Positions 7,351 to 16,889 are shown, counted from the stretch's first letter. The stretch: 64,000 nucleotides of DNA from Macrococcoides equi (GCF_047425865.1 NZ_CP179735.1), one strand, 5' to 3'. Notes: a model not told the origin generated them from the letters alone. Numbers and translations: made by a program.

Positions 7351-9045
7351 CTAAAACTGTGTTGTATCAATTTTATTTAAGTAGTCTTCTAAGAATGTCA
7401 TAACATCTTTTAACGTACCATCTTTAAATGGTGAAGACAGATGCGCTGTTTCGACAATCTTGTTGAATGGTAAAGATCCACCAATATCACAAATGCGCAG
7501 ATAATCTTTCCATGCAGCTTCAAAGTCTTCAGTTGAACGTTTGAAGAACTGGAAAGCACACACTTGTGCTAATGTATAATCGATATAATAGAATGGTGAC
7601 TCAAAGATATGACCTTGTCTATGCCATAATGCGCCATCGACAAGTGGGGCAATACCGTCATAATCTTTATGTGGCAGATACTTTTCTTCTAATGACTGCC
7701 ATGCATTGCGTCGTTCTTTTGGTGTCATATCAGGCTTGCTGTACACAATATGTTGAAATTCATCTACAGCAACGCCGTACGGTAAGAACTGAATAGCATC
7801 AACGATATGTTTATATTTGAATTTATCTGCATTTTTAAAGAATAAATCCATCCATTGATATGTAAAGAATTCCATACTCATCGAATGAATTTCACAAGAT
7901 TCATGCGTTGGCCATAAATAATCAGGAACCTTTTGATCACGTGAACGATACACCTGGAAAGCATGACCAGCTTCATGAGTCAGTACTGTAATATCATGGT
8001 CTGTCCCATTAAAGTTAGAGAAGATAAACGGTGATTTATAATCATCGATATAAGTACAGTATCCTCCTGCTTGTTTTCCTTTTTTCGCTTCAACATCAAA
8101 TAAATCGCGTTCCATCATAAACTGATAGAATTCATCTGTTTCAGGACTTAGTTCACGATACATTTTACGACCATTTTCAAGGATTGTGCGTGCGTCATCT
8201 TTTGGTGATTCATTGCCGCTAGTAAATAAAATCGGTTCATCATAAACTTTTAAGCTATCTACACCAATACGTTCTTGTTGTGCTATGTATAGTTTTTGCG
8301 CAAGAGGTACAACATACTTTGCAATCTGCTCACGATAATTTTCGACCATGTGAGGTGTATAATCGACGCGACGCATACGGACATAACCTAATTCGATAAA
8401 GTTATCAAAGCCAAGTTTAACAGCAATTTCATGACGTACCTTCACTAATCGGTCATAGATATCATCATATTGATTTAATAGATTTGCACGATAATTTTGT
8501 ACAGCAAGTGTTGCATTTTTACGTTCTTCTCGATTACTTGATTCAAGGAATTTACCCATTTGAGCAAATGTATAGGTCTCACCTTGAAACTCAATTTCAG
8601 CAGACGCAACGAGTTTAGAATATTCAGAGGCAATTTTATTCTCCTGATTTAATAAATCTTTAATTGACTCGTCAAACTGTTTAACGTATAACTCAGCAAG
8701 ATCAAATAATTGCTCACCGTATACTTCTTTTAATTCCTCTTTAAACGCGCTTCTATTCAATGCATTGAAATATAAAGATTCAAAGTAGACAATCTCTCCA
8801 TTGTTCTCATCAAAGAAATCACGTTCCTGTTCATAAAATTCATCTTTTGTATTGATTGAAGCACGAACATAAGCAAGATTGAACATTGAATCAATCTTAT
8901 TACGTAGCGCATTGATGTCATCAATAACTTTCATCTGTGTCGCTGCTGAATCTGCCTGGTCAAAGGCAACATACAGCGCTTTGAATTTTTCTTTTGCTTC
9001 ATTTAAATCCGGTCTGATATATTCATAGTCTTTGAAAGTAGCCAT
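7351..9045 (-). CDS. M3 family oligoendopeptidase
   Basis: 564 aa cytosolic zinc peptidase of the PepF/thimet type that cleaves short peptides. The catalytic HEAGH motif places His357, Glu358 and His361, and the third ligand region HESCEIHSMSMEFF follows about 25 residues later. The long helical N-terminal half and the length fit the M3B oligoendopeptidases. An AAAGGAG ribosome site precedes the ATG. It stands alone, divergent from the PPK2 gene and convergent to the LPXTG gene. Role in peptide turnover is inferred from the family. Confidence 0.9.
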   Translation of the reverse strand: MATFKDYEYIRPDLNEAKEKFKALYVAFDQADSAATQMKVIDDINALRNKIDSMFNLAYVRASINTKDEFYEQERDFFDENNGEIVYFESLYFNALNRSAFKEELKEVYGEQLFDLAELYVKQFDESIKDLLNQENKIASEYSKLVASAEIEFQGETYTFAQMGKFLESSNREERKNATLAVQNYRANLLNQYDDIYDRLVKVRHEIAVKLGFDNFIELGYVRMRRVDYTPHMVENYREQIAKYVVPLAQKLYIAQQERIGVDSLKVYDEPILFTSGNESPKDDARTILENGRKMYRELSPETDEFYQFMMERDLFDVEAKKGKQAGGYCTYIDDYKSPFIFSNFNGTDHDITVLTHEAGHAFQVYRSRDQKVPDYLWPTHESCEIHSMSMEFFTYQWMDLFFKNADKFKYKHIVDAIQFLPYGVAVDEFQHIVYSKPDMTPKERRNAWQSLEEKYLPHKDYDGIAPLVDGALWHRQGHIFESPFYYIDYTLAQVCAFQFFKRSTEDFEAAWKDYLRICDIGGSLPFNKIVETAHLSSPFKDGTLKDVMTFLEDYLNKIDTTQF

Positions 9046-9174
9046 TGTATTCTCCTTTGCATTCTATTGTCTAATTTTTCTTACTATTCTTATAATACTC
9101 TATATAACCGTGAGAAGGAATATATTTATTTTAGGTGAAATGGTATAATTAAGTGAAAAATGAGGGGGATGAAC

Positions 9175-10617
9175 ATGACAAAGATTGATGAAGCATTAGC
9201 ACTGAAAACAGCTGAACTCGTAAGAAAGACCCATGAAGCAGGAATTCCGGTCATGGTTGTTTTTGAAGGTATACCGGCATCAGGTAAATCAAGACTATCG
9301 AATGAACTATTACTGACATTAGATGCAAAATACACGAACTTTTATGCGACACAACGACCAGACGCTGAATTATTGCGCTATCCGTTTATGTATCCATACT
9401 GGAAGAATATACCGAATAAAGGTGGCGTGACATTATTCTTCAGAAGCTGGTATGCACAGAAACTGGATTTTGAAGTGCACGAATATAAGAAAGATATCAT
9501 AAAAGATTACGAATTACTGACGCAGGAAATTGTAGGATTTGAGACGATGTTACAAAATGACGGCTATGTCATCATAAAATTCTATTTATCAGTCAATGAA
9601 CAGAAGCGTCTTGAACATATTCAGCAAACAAAGAAAAATCCTTTAACGCGCTGGAAAGCACAAGAATATGAAACAGGGATTCCGGTTAAAGAATATCAGG
9701 ACGGTATGATTGATCTGATGAAAGCGACAGAAGAAATCTCACCGTGGACGCATATTGATTATACAGAACGCGGTAAAGCGACTAATGAAATGTATGAAAC
9801 AATCATTAAACGCTTAGAAAAAGCATTAAAAGATAAAGAGAAGAATAAAGAAAAGAAAAAAACAGACGGCCAGTTTACAGAAGCATTCAAGACAGACATG
9901 TTTGATGATACATCAGATGATATGTCGAAAACTGAGTATAAAGAATTGTTACCGAAATTACAAAATCGTATACGTGAATTGCAATACGCATTATATGAGA
10001 AGAAGATACCGATGATGCTTGTCTATGAAGGAATGGATGCAGCAGGTAAAGGTGGTAATATTAAACGCGTACGTGAAAGTTTAGATCCAACTGGATATGA
10101 AGTTAATGCCATTAGTGCACCGACGGAAACAGAATTAAGCTATCATTACTTATGGCGCTTTGCAACAGATGTTCCACGTTCAGGACATATTGAAATCTTT
10201 GATAGAAGCTGGTATGGAAGAGTACTTGTTGAACGTGTGGAAGGGTTTGCATCTACAGACGAATGGCAACGTGCATATCAAGAGATTAATCAATTTGAAC
10301 GTGCTCTAACGATAGAAGGTGCGATAGTGATTAAGTTCTTCCTGGTGCTGGATAAAGATGAACAGTTGAAGCGATTTGAAGAACGACAAGTGACACCTGA
10401 GAAGCAATGGAAGATAACTGATGAAGACTGGCGTAACCGTGAGAAGTGGGATCTATATCTGGAGGCAAGTAAAGATATGATTGACGAAACTTCTACAGAA
10501 GACGCACCGTGGGTCATTATACCTGCTAATAATAAACGCGCCGCTCGTATTAAAGCATTAAAGACAATCATTACAGCATGTGAAGAACGCCTGTGGGGTG
10601 TAAAGAAATTATGGTAA
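9175..10617 (+). CDS. Two-domain polyphosphate kinase 2 family protein (polyphosphate:AMP phosphotransferase type)
   Basis: 480 aa made of two PPK2 domains. The C-terminal domain (about 260-480) is complete, with Walker A GMDAAGKGG at about 286-294 and the Walker B/lid region FDRSWYGRVL. The N-terminal domain (about 10-225) has a degenerate P-loop, GIPASGKSRLS at 32-42, and FFRSWYAQKL. A Lys/Asp linker joins them. Tandem architecture is that of class II PPK2 (PAP), which phosphorylates AMP to ADP with polyphosphate, usually through the C-terminal domain. The start at 9175 is favoured by GAGGGGG just upstream. Nucleotide specificity cannot be read from the sequence alone. Confidence 0.85.
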   Translation: MTKIDEALALKTAELVRKTHEAGIPVMVVFEGIPASGKSRLSNELLLTLDAKYTNFYATQRPDAELLRYPFMYPYWKNIPNKGGVTLFFRSWYAQKLDFEVHEYKKDIIKDYELLTQEIVGFETMLQNDGYVIIKFYLSVNEQKRLEHIQQTKKNPLTRWKAQEYETGIPVKEYQDGMIDLMKATEEISPWTHIDYTERGKATNEMYETIIKRLEKALKDKEKNKEKKKTDGQFTEAFKTDMFDDTSDDMSKTEYKELLPKLQNRIRELQYALYEKKIPMMLVYEGMDAAGKGGNIKRVRESLDPTGYEVNAISAPTETELSYHYLWRFATDVPRSGHIEIFDRSWYGRVLVERVEGFASTDEWQRAYQEINQFERALTIEGAIVIKFFLVLDKDEQLKRFEERQVTPEKQWKITDEDWRNREKWDLYLEASKDMIDETSTEDAPWVIIPANNKRAARIKALKTIITACEERLWGVKKLW

Positions 10618-10619
10618 GA

Positions 10620-10786
10620 GGCTGTCGAACTTGCGTTAAGACATGAGCAAACTGGAAGTAATCCAAAGAAATCGGTTTTTGATTTCGAATGGATTACTGA
10701 AGTTTGTTGAATGTCTGCAAGTGAGACGCCGTTTGAGCAAGCTTTGATGCCGCCATTTAAGGCTGTCGAACTTGCGTTAAGACATG
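10620..10786. repeat. Palindromic intergenic repeat element with 26-bp direct repeats
   Basis: An identical 26-bp sequence starting GGCTGTCGAACTTGCG occurs at 10620-10645 and again at 10761-10786. Between them, about 10627-10730 forms a long imperfect palindrome; the core arms are AGTAATCCA near 10655 and TGGATTACT near 10695, flanked by CAAACT/AGTTTG and AGACAT/ATGTCT pairs. There is no ORF inside. The structure is MITE- or REP-like, with a second partial copy beginning at 10761. Confidence 0.6.
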
Positions 10787-10814
10787 CTAACCAAATGTAA
10801 TTTCATTTTCTAAT

Positions 10815-10860
10815 AAAAACTCCGAATGTTGTAAATTACTACAACACTCGGAGTTTTTTT
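10815..10860. terminator. Bidirectional terminator
   Basis: About 18-bp stem with arms near 10815-10833 and 10840-10858 (core ACTCCGA/TCGGAGT), with A-run and T-run on either side. It ends both the PPK2 gene and the convergent CPBP protease gene, whose stop lies in the T-run. Confidence 0.85.
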
Positions 10861-11626
10861 AAATATTAAAATATGATTTTAGGACAGGCATAATGATATG
10901 TGTTGTTGCTTTTAGTTGTTCCTGTGCTTCCTGTACTTTATCTTTGAATACGATGTTTATGATCACTACAAAAGCATTCATCGACATATGTGCAGCAATC
11001 GGAACAATAATTCGATTAGACCACACGTATAATGCGCTAAATACTAATGACATACCCATGTAAATCAAGGTATGATCGAAATCCATATGTGCACATGAAA
11101 AGATGAATCCACTGATTAATACTGAAATCGTGAATGATATCCAGCGAGCACCTTTAATAGCGTCATATAATTCACCAAAGATAACTTTTCTAAAGACAAA
11201 CTCTTCTAAGATTGGCCCAACAATCGCAATCAAAATAATAAATATAGGAGCATCCATTGCCATCCCCATTACATTTTCTGTGTTCTGACTGATTGTAGGT
11301 TGTTTCAGTATATATGTATTAATCATACCGAAAATCATCTGAGCAAATAATGACAGAAAGAACCCGCCGATAATATAGGCTACGGTTGTTAAGGTATCGC
11401 TTTTATGAGAACGTTCAAGCTGAGTTTTATTCTTTATCTTAAGGTTGATCAGTATAACGATAATAGAAGCGATGACAAATGATAATACATAATAAGGAAT
11501 CGATAGTTTAATCGCCTCAGCTAAAGAATGACCGTGTCTTATAAAATATGTTTGAGGAATTAATACGCTTACTTGAGAAGCGATATAGATAAACACTGTT
11601 AGTACATTAACCCAAATACGTTTCAT
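10859..11626 (-). CDS. CPBP family intramembrane metalloprotease (YdiL/MroQ-like)
   Basis: 255 aa integral membrane protein with about seven to eight hydrophobic segments. It carries the CPBP (Abi) motifs: EEFVFR with two Glu and an Arg, FSCAHMDFDH, and a terminal HMSMN His. These are the metal-binding and catalytic residues of type II CAAX-prenyl-endopeptidase-like proteases. Position next to groESL matches ydiL of Bacillus and mroQ of staphylococci; MroQ takes part in Agr peptide processing in S. aureus, but no agr genes are in this window. AAGGAG lies 12 bases before the start, slightly far. Confidence 0.85.
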   Translation of the reverse strand: MKRIWVNVLTVFIYIASQVSVLIPQTYFIRHGHSLAEAIKLSIPYYVLSFVIASIIVILINLKIKNKTQLERSHKSDTLTTVAYIIGGFFLSLFAQMIFGMINTYILKQPTISQNTENVMGMAMDAPIFIILIAIVGPILEEFVFRKVIFGELYDAIKGARWISFTISVLISGFIFSCAHMDFDHTLIYMGMSLVFSALYVWSNRIIVPIAAHMSMNAFVVIINIVFKDKVQEAQEQLKATTHIIMPVLKSYFNI

Positions 11627-11748
11627 TAATAATTAATTCTCCTTCTCATTTCAATACTTTTATCATTGTACATTAAAAAATCATCAAATAAAAACTTAAT
11701 CTGCTCCTTAAAAAAATAATCTAAAAGTTAAAATAAAATATTTGCAAT

Positions 11749-11765
11749 CTTGACCTTCTTTGATT
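11749..11765. promoter_or_regulatory. Probable CtsR box upstream of groESL
   Basis: Two heptads read CTTGACC and TTTGATT with a 3-base TTC spacer, a close match (one mismatch each) to the complement of the CtsR consensus RGTCAAA-NAN-RGTCAAA. Dual CtsR and HrcA control of groESL is known in staphylococci. Confidence 0.65.
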
Positions 11766-11779
11766 ATTATAAAATTATG

Positions 11780-11806
11780 TTAGCACTTAAAGGTATAGAG
11801 TGCTAA
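11780..11806. promoter_or_regulatory. CIRCE element (HrcA operator)
   Basis: TTAGCACTT-N9-GAGTGCTAA, the 9-9-9 CIRCE palindrome with one mismatch in the left arm. It lies 35 bp upstream of the groES start and is the binding site of the heat-shock repressor HrcA. Confidence 0.95.
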
Positions 11807-11841
11807 AAAACAAGTATTTATTTTTCAAGGAGGAAATTATC

Positions 11842-12126
11842 GTGTTAAAACCATACGGAAATCGTGTTGTAATCGAAAAAACTGAAAGAGAACAAACTAC
11901 TGCAAGTGGAATCGTATTAACAGATTCTGCAAAAGAAAAGTCTAACGAAGGTACAGTCATTGCAGTTGGCACAGGCCGTATCCTTGAGAATGGAGAAAGA
12001 ATTGATATTCAGGTTGCTGTAGGTGATCGCGTAGTGTATGAACCATTTGGCGGCACTGAAGTAAAAGCAGGAGACGAAAAGTATATTGTCTTAAAAGAAG
12101 AAGACATTATTGCAATTATTGAATAG
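11842..12126 (+). CDS. groES: Co-chaperonin GroES
   Basis: 94 aa heptameric lid of the GroEL chaperonin. Typical segments include LKPYGNRVVIEK at the N-terminus, a mobile loop around TTASGIVLTDSAKEKS (about 19-34), and the C-terminal strand YIVLKEEDIIAIIE. Translation starts at a GTG (11842) after a strong AAGGAGG; a longer reading from 11800 has no ribosome site and would add a non-conserved extension. It is first in the groES-groEL operon, behind CtsR and CIRCE sites. Confidence 0.97.
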   Translation: MLKPYGNRVVIEKTEREQTTASGIVLTDSAKEKSNEGTVIAVGTGRILENGERIDIQVAVGDRVVYEPFGGTEVKAGDEKYIVLKEEDIIAIIE

Positions 12127-12177
12127 TAAATAATAACGAATCTTTTATATAAATTTTAATTAATGGAGGAATAAATA

Positions 12178-13800
12178 ATGGTTAAAGAAATTAAGTTTTC
12201 TGAAGATGCAAGACGTTCTATGCTTGCAGGTGTTGATAAATTAGCTGATGCTGTTAAAGTTACTTTAGGACCTAAAGGCCGTAATGTTGTATTAGATAAG
12301 AAGTTCGTTGCTCCTTTAATTACAAATGATGGTGTGACAATCGCTAAAGAAATTGAATTAGAAGATCCATATGAAAACATGGGGGCAAAATTAGTAGCTG
12401 AAGTTGCGAATAAAACAAATGAAATCGCAGGTGACGGTACGACAACTGCAACAGTACTTGCACAGGCAATGATTCAGGAAGGGCTTAAAAACGTAACAAG
12501 TGGTGCTAATCCTGTAGGCATTCGTCAAGGTATTGATAAAGCAGTTGCTGTTGCTTTAGAAGAATTAGCTGCAATTTCAAAACCAGTGAGCAGTAAAGAA
12601 GAAATCGCACAAGTTGGGGCAATTTCAGCTGCTGACGAAGAAATCGGTCAATTCATTAGTGAAGCAATGGAGAAAGTTGGTAACGACGGCGTTATCACTA
12701 TCGAAGAATCTAAAGGATTCAAAACTGAATTAGAAGTCGTTGAAGGTATGCAGTTTGACCGTGGTTATGCGTCACCTTACATGGTTACTGATTCTGATAA
12801 GATGATTGCAGATTTAGAGAATCCATACATCTTAATTACAGATAAGAAGATTTCATCATTCCAGGACATCTTACCGTTATTAGAGCAAATCGTTCAAACA
12901 TCACGTCCAATCTTAATTGTCGCTGAAGACGTTGATGGCGATGCTTTAACAAACATCGTTTTAAACCGTTTACGTGGTACATTTACAGCGGTTGCAGTAA
13001 AAGCGCCAGGATTTGGTGACCGTCGTAAAGCAATGTTAGAAGATTTAGCAATCCTTACAGGTGGTCAAGTGATTACTGACGACTTAGGATTAGATTTAAA
13101 AGATGCAACAGTTGATATGTTAGGTAATGCAGCAAAAGTTCACGTTACTAAAGACGATACAACTATCGTTGAAGGTCGCGGAGATGCATCAAATATCGAC
13201 GCACGTGTTGGTCAATTAAAAGCTCAAATCGAAGAGACAACTTCTGAATTTGATAAAGAAAAATTACAAGAACGCTTAGCGAAATTAGCAGGCGGTGTTG
13301 CAGTGATTAAAGTTGGTGCTGCAACTGAAACAGAATTAAAAGAACGTAAATTACGTATTGAAGATGCATTAAACTCAACACGTGCAGCAGTTGAAGAAGG
13401 TATTGTTGCAGGTGGTGGTACTGCATTAGTATCAATCTACAATAAAGTTGCAGCAGTTGAAGCAACAGGTGACGTGGCAACAGGTGTTAAGATCGTCTTA
13501 AAAGCATTAGAAGCACCAATCCGTCAAATCGCAATTAATGCAGGTCTTGAAGGATCAGTGATTGTTGAGAAGATTAAACATGCTGATACTGGTGTTGGAT
13601 ACAATGCAGCAACAGATGAGTGGGTAAATATGATTGAAGCAGGTATCGTGGATCCTACGAAAGTTACACGTTCAGCATTACAAAACGCAGCGTCAGTTGC
13701 CGCAATGTTCTTAACGACTGAAGCGGTCGTTGCAGAATTACCTGAACAACAACCAGCTATGCCTGATATGGGTATGGGTGGCATGCCAGGGATGATGTAA
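12178..13800 (+). CDS. groEL: Chaperonin GroEL
   Basis: 540 aa ATP-driven folding chaperonin forming tetradecameric rings. Hallmarks include NVVLDKKF, the ATP-binding GDGTTTATVLAQ at about 84-95, and the C-terminal Gly/Met tail ending GGMPGMM. Length is normal for the family. It is separated from groES by 51 bp and carries its own GGAGGAA ribosome site. Expression follows the heat-shock sites upstream of groES. Confidence 0.98.
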   Translation: MVKEIKFSEDARRSMLAGVDKLADAVKVTLGPKGRNVVLDKKFVAPLITNDGVTIAKEIELEDPYENMGAKLVAEVANKTNEIAGDGTTTATVLAQAMIQEGLKNVTSGANPVGIRQGIDKAVAVALEELAAISKPVSSKEEIAQVGAISAADEEIGQFISEAMEKVGNDGVITIEESKGFKTELEVVEGMQFDRGYASPYMVTDSDKMIADLENPYILITDKKISSFQDILPLLEQIVQTSRPILIVAEDVDGDALTNIVLNRLRGTFTAVAVKAPGFGDRRKAMLEDLAILTGGQVITDDLGLDLKDATVDMLGNAAKVHVTKDDTTIVEGRGDASNIDARVGQLKAQIEETTSEFDKEKLQERLAKLAGGVAVIKVGAATETELKERKLRIEDALNSTRAAVEEGIVAGGGTALVSIYNKVAAVEATGDVATGVKIVLKALEAPIRQIAINAGLEGSVIVEKIKHADTGVGYNAATDEWVNMIEAGIVDPTKVTRSALQNAASVAAMFLTTEAVVAELPEQQPAMPDMGMGGMPGMM

Positions 13801-13833
13801 TTTCAGGATAAAATAAATAGAGTTATTAGAATT

Positions 13834-13875
13834 GGACTGGATTGTCATTTGACGATCCGGTCTTTTTTTTTTTTT
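13834..13875 (+). terminator. Terminator after groEL
   Basis: 12-bp stem with two G-U pairs (13834-13845 with 13851-13862) followed by a run of about 14 T. Confidence 0.9.
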
Positions 13876-13902
13876 AACTTGTATGGAAAAACAAAAAAAT
13901 AA

Positions 13903-13962
13903 TTGACAAGCTAAAAAAATAAATCTACAATTGATAACGGTTATCAATGATAACGATTATCA
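13903..13962 (+). promoter_or_regulatory. Fur-controlled promoter of the siderophore locus
   Basis: A consensus sigma-A promoter is visible: TTGACA at 13903-13908, a 17-base spacer, and TACAAT at 13926-13931. Immediately downstream, over the expected transcription start, are two Fur boxes of the 7-1-7 type: TGATAACGGTTATCA (13932-13946) and TGATAACGATTATCA (13948-13962). Iron-loaded Fur should block this promoter. Confidence 0.9.
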
Positions 13963-13982
13963 ATTAAAGGAGACAATTCGAA

Positions 13983-14918
13983 ATGAAAAAAATATGTTTT
14001 ATCATCTTAAGTTTAGTGCTGTTTGTTACAGCATGCGGTAAACAGTCAGACAATAAAGAGGCATCACCTAAAGATATGATTGAAGTAAAACATGCTATGG
14101 GAACGACTAAAGTTCCGAAACACCCAAAACGTGTTGTCGTACTGACAAATGAAGGGACTGAAGCACTCGTTGCATTAGGCGTTAAACCGGTTGGAGCAGC
14201 AAATTCTTATGCAGGTGATCCTTGGTATAATCACCTAAAAGATAAATATAAAGGTATTGAGCCTGTAGGAAATGAAAGTGAAATTAATATCGAACGTATT
14301 GCAAAACTGAAACCTGATTTAATTATCGGTAATAAATTCAGACAAGAAGCGCAATATAAGAAATTATCAGCGATTGCACCGACGGTATTCTCTGAAGAGT
14401 TACGCGGTGACTGGAAAGAAAACTTTAAATTATATGCTCAAGCTGTTAACAAAGAAGATAAAGGTAAAGCAGTATTAGCAGATTATAAAACGCATGTTGA
14501 TAAAACACGTGACGCAATAGGGAATAAAATTAACTCAGAAATTTCAATGGTACGTTTCATGCCAGGCGACGTGCGTATTTATCATAAAGATACTTTCTCT
14601 GGCGTAATATTAGATGAAGTTGGACTGAAACGTCCGAAAGGTCAGGATAAAGATGACTTTGCAGAGAAAGGCTTAACAAAAGAAAGAATCAGTGCAATGG
14701 ACGGAGATTATCTATTCTACTTTACATTTAATACACCGAAAGAAGATATAACAGCAGTTGAAAAAGAATGGGTGAATGATCCGGCATTTAAAAGATTAAA
14801 AGCGTCACAGAAAAATCACGCTATAAAAGTAGATGATTCTATCTGGAATACTTCAGGTGGTGTACTGTCTGCACATATGATGCTCGATGACTTAAAGGAA
14901 AAAATAAGTGCAAAGTAA
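13983..14918 (+). CDS. Iron-siderophore ABC transporter, substrate-binding lipoprotein (SirA-like)
   Basis: 311 aa lipoprotein. The signal peptide ends in a lipobox, VTAC, with the lipidated Cys at about 18. The rest is a class III periplasmic-binding fold with lobes joined by a long helix. The segments IEVKHAMGTTKVP and AKLKPDLIIGNKFR resemble the staphyloferrin B receptor SirA and Bacillus YfiY more than HtsA; this is from memory of the families, not an alignment. It captures a ferric carboxylate-type siderophore at the cell surface. It is first behind the Fur-controlled promoter and overlaps the next gene by 11 bp. Confidence 0.85.
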   Translation: MKKICFIILSLVLFVTACGKQSDNKEASPKDMIEVKHAMGTTKVPKHPKRVVVLTNEGTEALVALGVKPVGAANSYAGDPWYNHLKDKYKGIEPVGNESEINIERIAKLKPDLIIGNKFRQEAQYKKLSAIAPTVFSEELRGDWKENFKLYAQAVNKEDKGKAVLADYKTHVDKTRDAIGNKINSEISMVRFMPGDVRIYHKDTFSGVILDEVGLKRPKGQDKDDFAEKGLTKERISAMDGDYLFYFTFNTPKEDITAVEKEWVNDPAFKRLKASQKNHAIKVDDSIWNTSGGVLSAHMMLDDLKEKISAK

Positions 14919-15903
14919 TTACTTAAAGCTGTGTTTACTTTCAATACTGCTTATCATCAGTATGTTATGCAGTCTAATGTTGGGTTATAGAGTGTTTAGC
15001 ATTGCAGACGTGTTCCAAAGTTTATTTCATCATCAAAGAATCGAAGGACAGAACATCTTGGTAGATTTGAGATTACCTCGAACCATCCTTGCAGCACTGA
15101 TTGGATTGATGCTAGGAATGAGTGGTGTACTGATTCAGACAGTAACACGTAATCCATTTGCGAGTCCAGGTATTATGGGGGTTAACAGTGGTGCAAGTTT
15201 ATTCGTAGTAACGGCTATCATTATATTTAATATCAATGGGACATTTCAATTAAGTGTTATAGCGTTCATTGGTGCACTATTTGTTGCAGCATTAATTGTT
15301 TTGGCGACGACGTTACCTGTTAGACCATTATCAATCATGGAACTCACACTTTTTGGAGCGAGTATCAGTGCATTCTGTATGGCTGTTACGCAAGGCATGC
15401 TTATATACAATGAATCAGCAATTGAACAGGTTATCTACTGGCTTAGTGGCTCAGTCAGCAATAAGAAGCTATCGATGCTTACATATTTATGGCCACTGAT
15501 ACTGTTTGCCATATTCATCACAACTTTTAATATAAAGAATCTTAATGCTTATGCATTAGATGATAATGCACTGAAAGCAGTTGGTGGTAATATTATCGTG
15601 ATTAAATTGCTTGCAATGATTAGCGTTGCACTATTTAGCGGAGCATCAGTTGCTATTGCAGGGCCGATAGCTTTTATCGGACTTATTACCCCGCATATTA
15701 CAAAGATGGTGATAACAAGCCATAACCATTTGATAATTATTCCTTCAGCGGGGATAGTTGGAGCAATCTTATTAGTAGTGAGTGATATATTAAGCCGTTA
15801 TTTATTGTTCCCACAGGAAGTGCCGGTAGGGATAGCGACAGCGTTGATTGGCTCACCGATATTCTTCTATCTGATTCTTAAACGTAAGGAGCATTTGTCA
15901 TGA
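14908..15903 (+). CDS. Iron-siderophore ABC transporter permease (FecCD family)
   Basis: 331 aa with about ten membrane helices, a BtuC/FecCD-type permease. Family segments include DLRLPRTILAALIG at about 51-64, VTRNPFASPGIMGVNSGAS, and GPIAFIGLITPH near 252-263, the ATPase-contact loop. The start is a GTG that overlaps the lipoprotein gene, with AAAGGAA upstream. It pairs with the next permease. No ATPase gene follows, so a shared FhuC-type ATPase encoded elsewhere is inferred, as for the staphylococcal Sir and Hts systems. Confidence 0.88.
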   Translation: MQSNYLKLCLLSILLIISMLCSLMLGYRVFSIADVFQSLFHHQRIEGQNILVDLRLPRTILAALIGLMLGMSGVLIQTVTRNPFASPGIMGVNSGASLFVVTAIIIFNINGTFQLSVIAFIGALFVAALIVLATTLPVRPLSIMELTLFGASISAFCMAVTQGMLIYNESAIEQVIYWLSGSVSNKKLSMLTYLWPLILFAIFITTFNIKNLNAYALDDNALKAVGGNIIVIKLLAMISVALFSGASVAIAGPIAFIGLITPHITKMVITSHNHLIIIPSAGIVGAILLVVSDILSRYLLFPQEVPVGIATALIGSPIFFYLILKRKEHLS

Positions 15904-16889
15904 AATATGTAGTGAATTTAATTTTATTGCTACTAGGTATGATGACCGCGCTTATGTTTGGTGATGGATGGATTAATCCGGTTGAAATCATCAAAAGTTT
16001 TGCTGGAATTAGTGATGATTATACGCAGTTAATTATCTTTACCTTGCGTCTGCCAAGAGTGTTACTTGCGGTTACAGCAGGTGCTGCACTCGGTATTGCA
16101 GGCTGCCTGCTGCAGCGCATTACAAAGAACGAGCTTGCATCACCTGATGTGATTGGGATATCACAAGGTGCAGTAGTCGGTAGTTTGTTTTTTCTTATAG
16201 TGCTAACTAGTCAAACAGAACAGCTGCTATTTCCTATAGCGTTTCAAAGCGTTGCTTCAATGATTGGTGCGATGGTAGTAACACTCATGTTATATCACTT
16301 TGCATTACGTAGAACTTTCTTGAAGGAACGATTAATCCTGCTTGGGATATGTATGAATATTTTCCTGCAAGGCATAATTATGTTTCTGATTATGTCATCG
16401 AACAAACGTAGTGCACAGGCACAAATATGGATTACAGGATCAGTACATCTTGCTGAATATTATCAGGTAATAGTTATTACGATAATCATCATACTCATTA
16501 TTATGGTCATGGCATATTATACGAAGCATCTGGATATTCATCAGCTAGGGTTTAATATGTCACATGGTTTAGGACTAAGTTATCAAAGTATGACAATTAT
16601 AACGCTATTGTGTGTGAGTATTTTGAGTGCAGTGAGTGTCAGCTTTATAGGGGGTATTCAGTTCGTTGGATTAATCGCTCCGCATATTGCGAAGAAAATG
16701 AAACACTATTCATTTATACAATTACTGTTTACTAGCGGATGTATAGGTGGATTGATTGTATTATTTAGCGATTTGATAGGCAGAACGATCTTTTTACCAG
16801 TAGAAATACCAGCTGGTGTGTTTACCGCATTAATTGGTGCACCGTTTTTTATGTATTTGTTATTTAGTAAGAGGTTTAAACAGATGTAA
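15900..16889 (+). CDS. Iron-siderophore ABC transporter permease (FecCD family)
   Basis: 329 aa second FecCD permease with about ten membrane helices and the motifs TLRLPRVLLAVTAGAALG, ASPDVIGISQGA and FVGLIAPHIAKK. Its ATG overlaps the previous stop codon (ATGA), a sign of translational coupling and equal production of both permease halves. A large hairpin lies downstream, before the biosynthesis genes. Confidence 0.88.
   Translation: MKYVVNLILLLLGMMTALMFGDGWINPVEIIKSFAGISDDYTQLIIFTLRLPRVLLAVTAGAALGIAGCLLQRITKNELASPDVIGISQGAVVGSLFFLIVLTSQTEQLLFPIAFQSVASMIGAMVVTLMLYHFALRRTFLKERLILLGICMNIFLQGIIMFLIMSSNKRSAQAQIWITGSVHLAEYYQVIVITIIIILIIMVMAYYTKHLDIHQLGFNMSHGLGLSYQSMTIITLLCVSILSAVSVSFIGGIQFVGLIAPHIAKKMKHYSFIQLLFTSGCIGGLIVLFSDLIGRTIFLPVEIPAGVFTALIGAPFFMYLLFSKRFKQM

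Noticed and set aside
13983..16889. Naming the uptake genes htsABC because staphyloferrin A-like genes follow
   Set aside because: The lipoprotein (KHAMGTT, KLKPDLIIGNKFR) looks closer to SirA/YfiY; without an alignment I left symbols blank.
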